Shown here: positions 1 to 8,518 of the stretch, one piece after another
Numbering within the stretch: the stretch's first letter is position 1
Layout: each line of letters starts with the position of its first letter
Assembly (NCBI GenBank): GCA_963580285.1
Contig: OY757023.1
Coordinates: forward strand, 86,081,108-86,145,107
Length of the DNA stretch: 64,000 nt
Direction of reading: 5' to 3'
DNA from: Lucinisca nassula
Lineage: Eukaryota; Mollusca; Bivalvia; Lucinida; Lucinidae
Program-made: the position numbers and the translations under genes
The notes under the pieces: model-generated
The model's database searches: none
Seen by the model: only the letters and a program-made list of their open reading frames with translations
Told to the model about the DNA's origin: nothing

Positions 1-20
1 ACTGTCTCCCCTACTTTTCT

Positions 21-798
21 TGTGTTAACTTTAGTTGGTCAACTGAACTCGCTCAAAGCAAACTAGGTCATGACAAAGCTGCGAATCGGGACCAATTTGA
101 ACCATAGGGCTAATTTTATGGCATTTTACTCTGAAGTTAGTTGTTTGTGTAATTGGCTTCCTCAGTTTGACAATCAGCATCATTTTCACTTATCAAATGA
201 TACATGCGCGTCTATTGATAAATATATGGAGACTTATTTTTCTTGAAGCATAGGAGTTATTCGTCATCGAGGTGGGCTCCAGTGTCGATTGACATAAGAA
301 GGTGAGACCTGAAAGGGCATCACCTTCTAATAAGTTTATATTCATTTAATTAACCTACTATTATCCCCCTGCCGTCGTGGTTTTGTTCTTGCTAGACATA
401 ACTCCCAAATCCCAAAGCAAGCTTGATTGAACTCAAGTTAACTCTAGTAGTGCGACACGAGCCATAACCCCCGTGTTTTGGTGTAACTATAGTTAACTCT
501 AGAAAGTCAACCGAACTCGCTCTTAATAACTAGGCCAGGTCAGCTGCGAAACGAGACCAATTTCAAATCTAGATCAATTTTATGACATTTAACTCTGAAG
601 TTCATTATTTGTGTATTTTGCATCCACAGTTTTTATTTCAATCTGCATATTATTTTCACATATCAAATGATACAAGCGCATCTCTTCACTGATTTATGAG
701 GACCTATTTTTCTTGAAAAAGGAGTGAGGCGGTATCAAGGGAATTCCCTGAGTGTTGCCATAAGAAGGTGAGACCTGAAAGGTCATCACCTTCTAAAA
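21..798 (+). repeat. Two direct repeat units, each ending in a hairpin
   Basis: A unit of roughly 315 bp at about 21-335 is repeated in direct orientation at about 482-798 (offset near 466 bp), clearly diverged. Shared landmarks include a GAACTCGCTC block, ACTCTGAAGTT and ATCAAATGATACA. Both units end in the same hairpin (297-328 and 763-794), whose stem AGAAGGTGA pairs with TCACCTTCT around a GACCTGAAAGG(T/G)C inner part. The hairpin is better conserved than the rest of the unit. No open frame is shared. I do not recognise the family. Confidence 0.6.
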
Positions 799-811
799 AT
801 GACTCTTTCTT

Positions 812-882
812 GCAAACAGTGAGGGCCCTCATCATACGCACCAATTTAGGCCGACGACTGATGTGGGCATGCACTATTTGCC
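812..882. repeat. Degenerate B-type palindromic core
   Basis: It starts GCAAACAGTG and ends GCACTATTTGCC, with a decayed GACG..CTGATGTGGGC arm between. This matches the CAGTGTAGAC palindrome seen in better copies (for example 28043-28112). No flanking terminal repeats are visible. Confidence 0.5.
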
Positions 883-940
883 AGTGACTTAGTTTGGGAT
901 TTCCTGTTTAAACTAGGTTAACAACAGTTGGTTACCTGTA

Positions 941-1466
941 ACTATTTGTTACGGCTCAAAAACCCTTGTCCGCTGCGCATCAAAGTCTCGCTGACAGCAT
1001 GGAATACGGTGCTTTGCGACTAATCAACACCATTTCAGTATTACGGCTTTCCAAGCTGAAAATGAGAGAAAATTAATCATTTAAAATCTATCGTTTGTAC
1101 ACGAAATGCCCAAAATATTGGTCAAAATGGGTTTAATCACCTATAATTTAAGATTGAATAAGCTTTGACAGCACCAAAATGATTAACAAACATCTAGACT
1201 AAAATTCTGATTTTGGAGTTGTCTCCCTTGCCTCAGACCCTACCTGTAGGCTTACATACAAATTTCAGTTTTATGACCCAATTTCATCAGAAACAATGGT
1301 ATTTTTGTCTAAATATTGATTCTGGTAAAGGAGTAGATAAAAAAGATTGTCCTAAATGGCACTTTGAAATTTGACATATTGGTTAATGGTAGCAAACCAC
1401 TATTCCAAGCTGTCGGCGAGACTCGGACACGCAGCGGACGAAGTTTTTTGAGCCGTAACAAATAGT
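941..1466. mobile_element. Non-autonomous DNA transposon with about 75-bp TIRs
   Basis: The first about 77 bases (941-1017) are the imperfect reverse complement of the last about 76 (1391-1466). Both ends read ACTATTTGTTACGGCTCAAA inward and then contain GTCCGCTGCG, GAGTCTCGC and GACAGC blocks. The roughly 370-bp interior is AT-rich with no ORF of note. The element length is about 526 bp. The superfamily is not assigned because no convincing target duplication can be fixed. Confidence 0.75.
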
Positions 1467-2037
1467 ACATTTTGCAACCCTTCTCTTTTGTGTTATCACT
1501 GCATTGTGACTTGCCACAGAATAATTTGAAGCTGGTTTCTAAAGCTTGTACACTGTACAGCCAATGTAGTGGCTATGTAAACAAATCCTACCCCACCCAC
1601 TTCTGCTGTTTTTTTTTTACCATTTTCTGCTGTTTTCAAGGAAGCCCTGGCAGCACACTGCATTTGCAAGGACAACTGTCAGCATTCAGCTCTATTGTAC
1701 ACCTACCGAAAATGAAAGGGGGCTAGAAATTGACCCCTGCCAGCCGTTTACTTTTTTAGCAATATCCAAATGAAGTCTGACAGCTATTTTAAACAGAAAG
1801 TGTAGCGATAAATTCGTATAGCAGTAGTTTCGTATTTTCAGTTACATCCCTTGATATCCAGGTCATGTGACCATGAATTAATTCATATTTCTCCACAATG
1901 ACACAAAAACAATACACTGAATTCAAGATATTGCTTTCATAATTGCCAAACAGTATTTAGACACTGAATTTGATCCCTACTCTTACTTATGAAGAAATTT
2001 CCCCATGTGCACAGGCTGGAAACTGTGTACTGCTACC
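1467..2037. other. Unassigned non-coding stretch
   Basis: I see no recognisable repeat, RNA gene or convincing coding region. The 84-codon frame at 1472-1726 has low-complexity Phe/Cys/Ser composition and no motif. Confidence 0.4.
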
Positions 2038-2295
2038 TCAGCCGTTCATGTAAAATGGTAAAACGCTACCATCAAAAATCGCCAATCTTCTAGCCATCTC
2101 TGAAACTTCCACTCGGCTGTCCTGCTTTACTATTTCATTTCTAACGTCATCAGTAGCGTTCACAGGTCTTCTACTACGGTGCTCGTCTTCCAACATCACC
2201 CGACCACGATTGAAATTTAACAATTGAATATGAAGCTGTCTTTCCGTAAAACTTTACACAATTCCTCATACATTTCCCGGTTCGTCATTTTTTTT
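2038..2295 (-). pseudogene. Mariner transposase N-terminal relic
   Basis: Reading the minus strand from about 2295, the translation MTNREMYEELCKVL opens a typical mariner N-terminal helix-turn-helix. After a frameshift near 2225 it continues FNRGRVMLEDEHRSRRPVNA, then VEVSEMARRLAI. The block EDEHRSGRPVNA followed by a second helix-turn-helix is characteristic of mariner transposases. No DDD catalytic region follows: similarity is lost near 2038, so this is a 5' fragment of a dead copy. Retro-F starts just beyond it at about 2313. The terminal repeats were not found. Confidence 0.75.
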
Positions 2296-2312
2296 CAAAA
2301 CGAATCAAATCA

Positions 2313-2830
2313 CTGATCGGAGTCTAACTAGTGGTTTTCTTTAACTCCAGCATTTCAGTGGTTTCTTGCTGTCGAGTCCTTACCGTTGTTTCAACTCTGT
2401 GGTTGTCTGATTTTTGTGTTCTCGGAGATGTTGCACTGATGAGTTTGGAGGCCTTCATGCGAACTGAACAAATTATTTGTCTGAATCGCGACGGAAATAA
2501 GAACGAGGATTGCGGCCACGTAAAATCGTTTTAAGCACCCCCGCCCCAACAAACCCTAAGTGAAATTATTTTTACGGACCGTTCCAAGGCGGTACTTCTG
2601 TCCAGTTTATTTTTGTCATGGTTTATCTTTGTGTGTATCGCTTATATCGTTTTGTTTTGGATAGCCAATTGGCCATTTTAAGGGAAAATAACTTCCTTTG
2701 GCTTTCCGCTAGTGATGTTTCCATTAGGTTCTAGTGGTTTCATGTGTGTGCTTCTTTCCCTTTGGTGCCTCTGGTGGGAGTTGTGGGTTAATTGTATCGA
2801 TTCCTGATCATTACCTTCACTTCTGTTCTG
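2313..2830 (+). mobile_element. Retro-F copy (5'-truncated retroelement 3' region)
   Basis: It matches, on the plus strand, the repeat seen many times in this window. Landmarks in order are TCGGAGTCTAACT, GTCGAGTCC, CTGAACAAATTATTTGTC, GCGGCCACGTAAAATCG, GACCGTTCCAAGGCGG, CAATTGGCCATTTT and GGGTTAATTGTATCGATTCC, ending near CTTCACTTCTGTT. The copy at 35212-36069 shows this sequence lying 3' of an RT gene, so it is read here as an untranslated region. Confidence 0.8.
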
Positions 2831-2885
2831 TACTGAATTTGTGAAGAAAATTCCCCAACACTGACCCCTACCCTGTTATTTTTAT

Positions 2886-2962
2886 CTTATCTTAGAACAC
2901 ACAAATAGTAACATTTCTCAAATATGATTAAGATTGGTCATTGTCAGTAATGACAGACGAAC

Positions 2963-3005
<43 letters not shown>
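2886..3005 (+). repeat. Short repeat R with (TTA)n tail
   Basis: About 75 bp (CTTAGAACACACAAATAGTA through GTAATGACAGACGAAC) is followed by a TTA microsatellite (2966-3005). The same unit, without the long tail, is inserted in a D-type element at 32210-32543. A short unit with a variable simple tail suggests a small retroposed element, but its class is unknown. Confidence 0.6.
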
Positions 3006-3435
3006 TTACCTCGCACGGCAGGTTTCGGATTTCTTTTTTCACATGGTTTTAAAATTATAAATAAGCTTTTTGATAATGCCATCATGTAGAAGTCGTGGAC
3101 AAGTGAGAAGTATGATGCAGTACGAATCTCAGTGAAACTATATCTCCCAATGTTAAATACCAACTGAAGGCGACTTACCTAAAACACGGACTAGTCCAAA
3201 TTCAAAAGTGCAGTCACGTCTCACTGCGTTTTGAAAGACAAATACTAGACTGACCGAACCATGTGTAAGGCATCCATGTGTAATATGTGAAAAGCGTGCA
3301 CTTACCACGGGTCAGCCACTAGGTTAGGCTAGTTAAATATTGAACCTTCTTCATAAAATTGGGCACTTGCAAAATGGTGTAGACCCAGCTCAGACGCCAC
3401 AAACATGGCGTCCGTTCTGTTGAAATTGGAAAAGT
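3006..3435. other. Unassigned stretch
   Basis: A weak B-core trace is visible near 3360-3410 (AATGGTGTAGACCCAGCTCAG..). Otherwise nothing is recognised. Confidence 0.35.
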
Positions 3436-3450
3436 CCAAAGCTATTAGGT

Positions 3451-3746
3451 TTTGGTTTGATTTGAGGTTTAACGTCCCCGTCAACACTGTATAAGTCATT
3501 TTGGAGACGTTGCTTCCAATTTTGAGGGACTTTTACCCGACATTGAGATGAAATGACATTTCAAGCCCTGTCGCCCAATGAAACCAATAGGGTTTATAAC
3601 TTGGACGGTCCGACTAGCACCGCTTTGCCTGGGCAGGCTTAGATCCTCTAAACGGTTTACCAGTATTCATGTGCAATTGGTTTTAACTCTACGTGAAAGC
3701 ATCATGCAGCCCACCTATTTCTTCAAGCCCCGATGGGCGGGGGCCA
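3451..3746 (-). mobile_element. SINE-E, full length, with 15-bp target duplication
   Basis: Read on the minus strand it begins GGCCCCCGCCCATCGGGGCT and ends with the tail TTAAACCTCAAATCAAACC. It is flanked by a perfect duplication CCAAAGCTATTAGGT at 3436-3450 and 3747-3761, as expected for LINE-mediated retroposition. It has no coding capacity. Confidence 0.9.
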
Positions 3747-3778
3747 CCAAAGCTATTAGGTGAACGATTTTATTCTCA

Positions 3779-3964
3779 TTAAGGGGAATGCAGCTCCTTA
3801 AAAATTATTTTTGTCTCCCATGTCATAAGGGGTCAACTCTTAAACGAAAGAAATCGTTTAAGAGCAGACACCTTTTTCCATGGGTCAGAATTTATAGAAA
3901 AGCGAACAGGAAGATAATGCGAACAATTGCGGAAAACTTTGCCAGGTGTATCGATTCCCCTTAA
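3779..3964 (-). mobile_element. D-type TTAA MITE, minus orientation
   Basis: It is bounded by TTAA at 3779-3782 and 3961-3964, with ends TTAAGGGGAATG and GATTCCCCTTAA. The interior carries the GGGGTCAACTCTTAAA / TTTAAGAGCAGAC palindrome in shortened form and the GAAAAGCGAACAGGAAG block. It shares its right-hand TTAA with the next D-type copy. Confidence 0.85.
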
Positions 3965-4202
3965 GGGGAATGGGAACACCTGGCACATTTTCGGCCATTT
4001 TTTCAAAGGGAGACAACTTTTGGAACTTCCTGTTCGCTTTTCTATAGGCTCAGTCCCTATGAAAAAGGGGTCAACTCTTAAAGGAAAGAATTTGCTTCTC
4101 AGGAGCAAATTCTTTCCTTTAAGAGTTGACCCCTATTGACATGGGAGACAAAAATATTTTTGCAGGAGCTGCCTCCCCTGAAGGTGTACCCATTCCCCTT
4201 AA
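3961..4202 (+). mobile_element. D-type TTAA MITE, full length
   Basis: It is bounded by TTAA at 3961-3964 and 4199-4202. Ends read TTAAGGGGAATGGG and CCCATTCCCCTTAA. Near the right-hand end is a perfect palindrome built from GGGGTCAACTCTTAAAGGAA and its complement around AATTTGCTCCTGAGGAGCAAATT-like DNA. TTAA duplication plus short TIRs suggests mobilisation by a piggyBac-type transposase (inference). Confidence 0.88.
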
Positions 4203-4460
4203 ACAATGAAACGAAACCGTGGCAGTCCAAATCAGGAGCGTTCCCTTCTTTTCGGCATACACTCAGAGACAATCGACCAACCAGTGCTTTCAGGGCTTTG
4301 ATGATTCTGTGATGTTTACACCCTTAAACCACATGACGTGCTTGAAATGACGAAATTGTTTAATTAGCAAAAGACGCACAAAATGTTAAACCTGGCTTTG
4401 GTAATTAGCAGGTTTCATTCCAAAACAGTATTAATTTGAAAATCGCCCACTTATTATCTT
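4203..4460. other. Unassigned stretch
   Basis: No repeat family or gene is recognised here. Confidence 0.3.
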
Positions 4461-5070
4461 AGAGGATCTTACTTGAGTGTTCCTAAATTATTCAATTTAT
4501 TAAACGAGTATAGGAAAGAGTATAAAGTCGGAGACTTAGCCGAGCATTTTTTGCCTTCTCCTAGATGAGGTTAATAAAGTCAAAACTATATGAGCATGAG
4601 TTTGTTTGTTTGATTTGAGGTTTAACGTCCCCGTCAACACTGTAAAGGTCATTTTGGAGACGTTGCTTCCAATTTTGTGGGACTTTTACCCGACATTGAG
4701 ATGAAATGACTTCTCAAGCCCTGTCGCCCAATGAAACCAATAGGGTTTATAAGCATGGACGGTCCGCCTCGCACCGCGGTTCCTGGACAGGCTTAGATCC
4801 TCTATACGGTTTACCAGTACTAGTGTGCGGGCCGGATTCAGCTCTGCGTGGAAGCACCATATATTTCTTTAAGCCCCTATGGGCGGGGGCCGATGAGCAT
4901 GAATGCAACATTCTGTTTATCACATGACATTAAAACGCATTTAATTCACGATTTATGTACATCAATATCAACATTTCGCAATCAATAAACGCGACTCGTA
5001 CGTGCATGGCTATGGAACGTAAGCGGATTCATGGCGTTGGTACACTCAGGATAAAAATAGATCTTGCAAC
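4461..5070 (+). mobile_element. M-type element, single arm, split by a SINE
   Basis: AGAGGATCTTACTTGAGTGT through GGCGTTGGTACACTCAG matches the left arm of the giant palindrome at 43971-44645, in the same order (AAACGAGT, CGAGCATTTT, GAGCATGAATGCAA, TTTATCACATGA). Only one arm is present. SINE-E at 4600-4892 interrupts it. Confidence 0.7.
4600..4892 (-). mobile_element. SINE-E inserted in M-type arm
   Basis: A full-length SINE-E on the minus strand, with target duplication ATGAGCATGA at 4590-4599 and 4893-4902. Removing it restores the M-type sequence ATATGAGCATGAATGCAA, confirming the insertion. Confidence 0.9.
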
Positions 5071-5652
5071 TGCCGGAAGCTAAAATATACACGTTTCCTG
5101 ACAGTTCTATATATATCCGAGCACATGTTCAACAAACCAGGTTCCAGTTGGTTGTTCAAAGTATCGTTTATAGGTTAACGAGCTTGTTAGTGGTTAAAAT
5201 GTTAACTTTTCTATAACATAAAATATCTAGTAAAAGATATCTTTCTAAAAAAAAAAAAAAAAAAAAATGAGCAGCTTTTGCATTTTCGCATGTTCCATAA
5301 AATGGCAACCCCCTTTCAACACAAACCTGAAAACCATCGAGTTTTTCAGACTAGCTAGTTTCAGTCATAAGTGACCCTCATTTTTTTAGTTCCGTAGCGG
5401 AATCGACGATCCCAAAGGACTACAAAATGTAACCCAAACTATGATGAAGGGCCGGGAGACGTTTAACGGCCGCCAAACATTCCCTCAATGCCAGTTGTGG
5501 TGAATTTAAATGTTCTATGAAAGACTTCAACACAAAACCGAAAATCACAGAGTGTACAATTATATTTTTTTCTGGACCAGACTAGCTAGTTTCGACACGC
5601 ATTATTCACAAAAAAATATTGGTATATTTTGCTATATTAAATGATCAAAGTT

Positions 5653-5899
5653 TTAAGGCGAATGGGAACGCCTTCAGGGGAGGCAACTCCTGAAAAATAA
5701 TTTTTGTCTCTCATGGATTGCAATAGGGGTCAACACTTAAAGGAAAGAATTTGCTCCCGAGGAGCAAATTCTTTCCTTTAAGAGTAGACCCTTTTTATCA
5801 GTGAAATTGGGCTTATAGAAAAATGAACAGGAAGTCCCGAAAGTTGTCTCCCTGCGAAAAATTGCTGGAAATTCTGCCAGGTGTTTCCATTCCCGTTAA
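5653..5899 (-). mobile_element. D-type MITE inside G-type, TTAA duplication proven by empty site
   Basis: TTAA at 5653-5656 and 5896-5899 flank the element. The uninterrupted G-type copy at 6502-6505 has a single TTAA at the homologous position (CAAAGTTTTAACGATT), so the duplication is real. The central palindrome is GAATTTGCTCCCGAGGAGCA and flanks. Orientation is opposite to 3961-4202. Confidence 0.92.
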
Positions 5900-5909
5900 C
5901 GATTCGTTA

Positions 5910-6189
5910 CATTACGAAAACACGCCTATACAAATACATTGCCACCTTTATCGCCGAAAAAATGAAAAATTTATGGTGAAAAATTGTGATATTTTTCTTA
6001 TTTCTGCTCGAAATATAGATTGTGGGCACTCCTTAGAACCGCCTCATCGAGGCGGTTCTAACGAGTACCCACAATCTATATTTTAGAGCAGAAATAAGTA
6101 AAATAAGGTATACCCCCGGTAACCCAAGTTTTACTATATAAAAGTGGGGTTCAAGGGGGTCAGAACTTTATAAGCGTGTTTTCGTGATG
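5910..6189 (+). mobile_element. A-type palindromic MITE inside G-type
   Basis: The ends are CATTACGAAAACACGCCTAT and its near complement ending CGTGTTTTCGTGATG. The centre is a long palindrome: AATATAGATTGTGGG, then TTAGAACCGCCTCATCGAGG, with the complementary arm. Compared with the empty G-type sequence (GGTTAACTAACG), the flanks are GTTA and ACTAACG, so no duplication is apparent. Confidence 0.88.
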
Positions 6190-6298
6190 ACTAACGACAT
6201 CGTTAGTTTTGAACAACTGAGCCTAGATGCTAAGCTGCCTGGCTATCAGCAACGTCACGAGAAACCCTGTTTTTCGATTTGTGAACAGCAAAGGAGCA

Positions 6299-6550
6299 GG
6301 GGCCAGTTGTTCAAAGCATCGTTAGCTTAACGAGCTCGTTAGTGGTCACATTGTTAACTGTTCTAGCGAGTGCAATATTAACATTAACATTTAGATATTT
6401 TTGCTAAAACATGTGAGTAGCTTTTGCATTAGCAAAAGATTCTCACATTTTTTCAGCAAAAATATTAGTACATTAGTTTTCCATATTTAATGATCAAAGT
6501 TTTAACGATTGGTTAACTAACGATGTCGTTAGTTTTGAACAACTGGCCCC
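6299..6550. mobile_element. G-type MITE, compact copy
   Basis: TIRs are GGGGCCAGTTGTTCAAA and TTTGAACAACTGGCCCC, followed inward by an imperfect CATCGTTAG..CTAACGATG pairing. A central hairpin around 6410-6470 pairs TATTTTTGCTAAAA and GTGAGTAGCTTTTGC with TTCAGCAAAAATATT. There is no ORF. It serves as the empty-site reference for the nested copy just upstream. Confidence 0.85.
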
Positions 6551-6554
6551 AGAT

Positions 6555-6909
6555 GATTACGAAAACACGCGTAGTCAAATACGTTGAAAATTTTATCCAC
6601 CCAAAAAATCGAATTTGCAGATGAAAATTTCGGATTGTTTTCATATTTCTGCTCAAAACATAGATTGTGGAACATGTAAGAACCGCCTAGGTGAGGCGGT
6701 TCTATCGAATACCCATAATCTACATAGTTTGTGGAACTCGTTAGAACCGCGTCCTCGATGAGGTGGTTCTAACGAATACCCATCCCACAATCTATGTTTT
6801 CGAGCAGAAAGAAGAAAAAAATATAATGTTTACCCCTGTAAACCCAAATTTTACTTTATAAAAGTGTTGTTTATGGAGATCAAAGTTATATATGCGTGTT
6901 TTCGTGATG
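6555..6909 (+). mobile_element. A-type MITE with duplicated palindrome core
   Basis: Ends GATTACGAAAACACG and GTGTTTTCGTGATG. Inside, the AGAACCGCC..GGCGGTTCT core occurs twice (about 6676-6705 and 6741-6772), which explains the extra length relative to other A-type copies. The element abuts the G-type end. Confidence 0.85.
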
Positions 6910-7134
6910 TGAGCCTGTAACTGCAATTACATCCTATAGTCTGATCCGGCCTGCCATTCATTGTAAAAGTACTAGATTTTGTGATCTGTTTCTTTTAGCT
7001 AGGACACAGTCAAAGGTGCAAGACTGATCAGTCTGCGAAGGCAGCAGCTAAATCTGGAAACTGAGGCTTCCATATCTATATAGGGCCCGTCACGTTGACA
7101 AGTCAATTAACATCCTTGTAAATTTCACTTTATA

Positions 7135-7361
7135 CAGTGAAATTCTGCTGTCAAGACCACCTAAAATTAAGACTGCTTATTAATTTTGCTTTAAAAAGCT
7201 TATTTAGTAGATTTAGTAGGTTGCAGTTATTCTTTTTTGTGTTTTCTGCATATAGTACTAGTGTCCTCTGGTCATGGACCACCTTTGGGACTGTTCAAAA
7301 GTGGTCTTAAAGACCACTTTTGAACTGTCCCAAAGGTGGTCTTAATATAGGATTTTTACTG
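7135..7361. mobile_element. L-type MITE with perfect central palindrome
   Basis: Ends CAGTGAAATTCTGC and GATTTTTACTG, flanked by TA (7133-7134, 7362-7363). The core 7276-7341 is an almost perfect palindrome, GGACCACCTTTGGGACTGTT pairing with AACTGTCCCAAAGGTGGTC around GTGGTCTTAAAGACCAC. CAGT ends and TA duplication are typical of Tc1/mariner-dependent elements. Related cores are at 57323-57390 and 32022-32076. Confidence 0.8.
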
Positions 7362-8003
7362 TATATAGATAAAACTGGGGCTTACAACGGTGTGCATTAT
7401 GTTTTCTTAGTTCTTCTCTGAGACAGGTTCTTCGCACTCGTTAGAACCGCCTCAGACCCACAACCTATTTTTGGTGCAAAAAAAATATGGAAACAATATA
7501 ATAAATGTCAGTTTTGGACATCTCCGTTTTGAACCTATAACGGATTTCTTGCAGTCTAACTGAAAAGAGCGCTGAATGTTCCCGCGTTAGTTGTGAGTCG
7601 CGTTACATGCGCAAGTGCATTAGAGTCGACGTTTATTGAGGTTTTTCCTTTTCTTGTGCCCCGTCTCTCACTAAGACATCTTCACATTGTGAGTTGGTTG
7701 GTCTTGCCGTTGTTCACATTTGTCTGAAGGTTCGTTTTGTCACACTGCGGATCCTGCATGTTCCATATCCACATCCTGGTAGCGTCATACACAGAGAATG
7801 AAATGGCCTGTTAGCACGCGAGTTTGCAGTTAAGTTAATACGCACGAGGGAACGTATGCCTTTTATAGCGACTCAAACTTTGACGCTCTTCCGCCGGTAA
7901 TGTTGTTTTCATTATCGCCACTAACCCTTTTATCCCTATGTTTCTATAGTGAACTCGTTCATACAGCTATTTTCGTAAATTGTGAGTTTATTCAAAATCA
8001 TTA
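7362..8003. other. Mostly unassigned; short A-type fragment
   Basis: A fragment with CACTCGTTAGAACCGCCTCA and ACCCACAACCTATTTT at about 7435-7485 is an A-type core remnant. The rest shows nothing recognisable. Confidence 0.4.
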
Positions 8004-8282
8004 CATCACGAAAACACGCCTATATAATTTTGACCCCCTTGAACCCCACTTTTATACAGTAAAACTGGGGTTTACAGGAGTAAACCTTATTTTTCTTATT
8101 TTTGCTCTAAAATATAGATAGTGGGTACCAGTTAGAACCGCCTCATCGAGGCGGTTCTAACGAGTACCCACAATCTATATATTAAGCAGAAATAAGAAAA
8201 TATCACACTTTTTCATCTTAAAATTTTCGTGTTTTTTTTTTCGGCGTTTACAATGCATTTGTATAGGCATGTTTTCATAATG
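8004..8282 (+). mobile_element. A-type palindromic MITE
   Basis: Ends CATCACGAAAACACGCCTAT and TATAGGCATGTTTTCATAATG. It contains TGAACCCCACTTTTATACAG, AACTGGGGTTTACAGG and the perfect core GTTAGAACCGCCTCATCGAG with complementary arm. Confidence 0.9.
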
Positions 8283-8518
8283 TGAAGAATGAGAGTTTGG
8301 TTGAGATGGCTCATTATGAGCCGTTTCAGCTGGTTCTACACTGTTTGCATGGAAACCTGCGCCGTCTACAGGATTGAAAAAAAATCATGCACAGTCAACC
8401 CTTTTTATACCGACGTTCGATAAACCTTGTTATGTAACAACAGTTTTAATGGAACAAATCCTTAGCTCAAGATGAGATGATTAATGGAGATTTTGTATTT
8501 TTTGTTTGTTTTGAGTTT
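8283..8518. other. Unassigned stretch
   Basis: Nothing recognised. Confidence 0.3.

Larger units (their letters stand above)
5139..6224. mobile_element. G-type element carrying D- and A-type insertions
   Basis: The left end (CCAGTTGGTTGTTCAAAGTA, then TTAACGAGCTTGTTAGTGGT) and right end (ACTAACGACATCGTTAGTTT, GAACAACTGAGCC) match the compact copy at 6299-6550. Between them sit a poly-A tract (about 5248-5267), an unexplained insert (about 5280-5610), a D-type element (5653-5899) and an A-type element (5910-6189). Confidence 0.8.

Noticed and set aside
297..328. Hammerhead ribozyme or histone-type stem-loop
   Set aside because: The CUGANGA and GAAA core arrangement of hammerheads and the histone stem-loop consensus are both absent.
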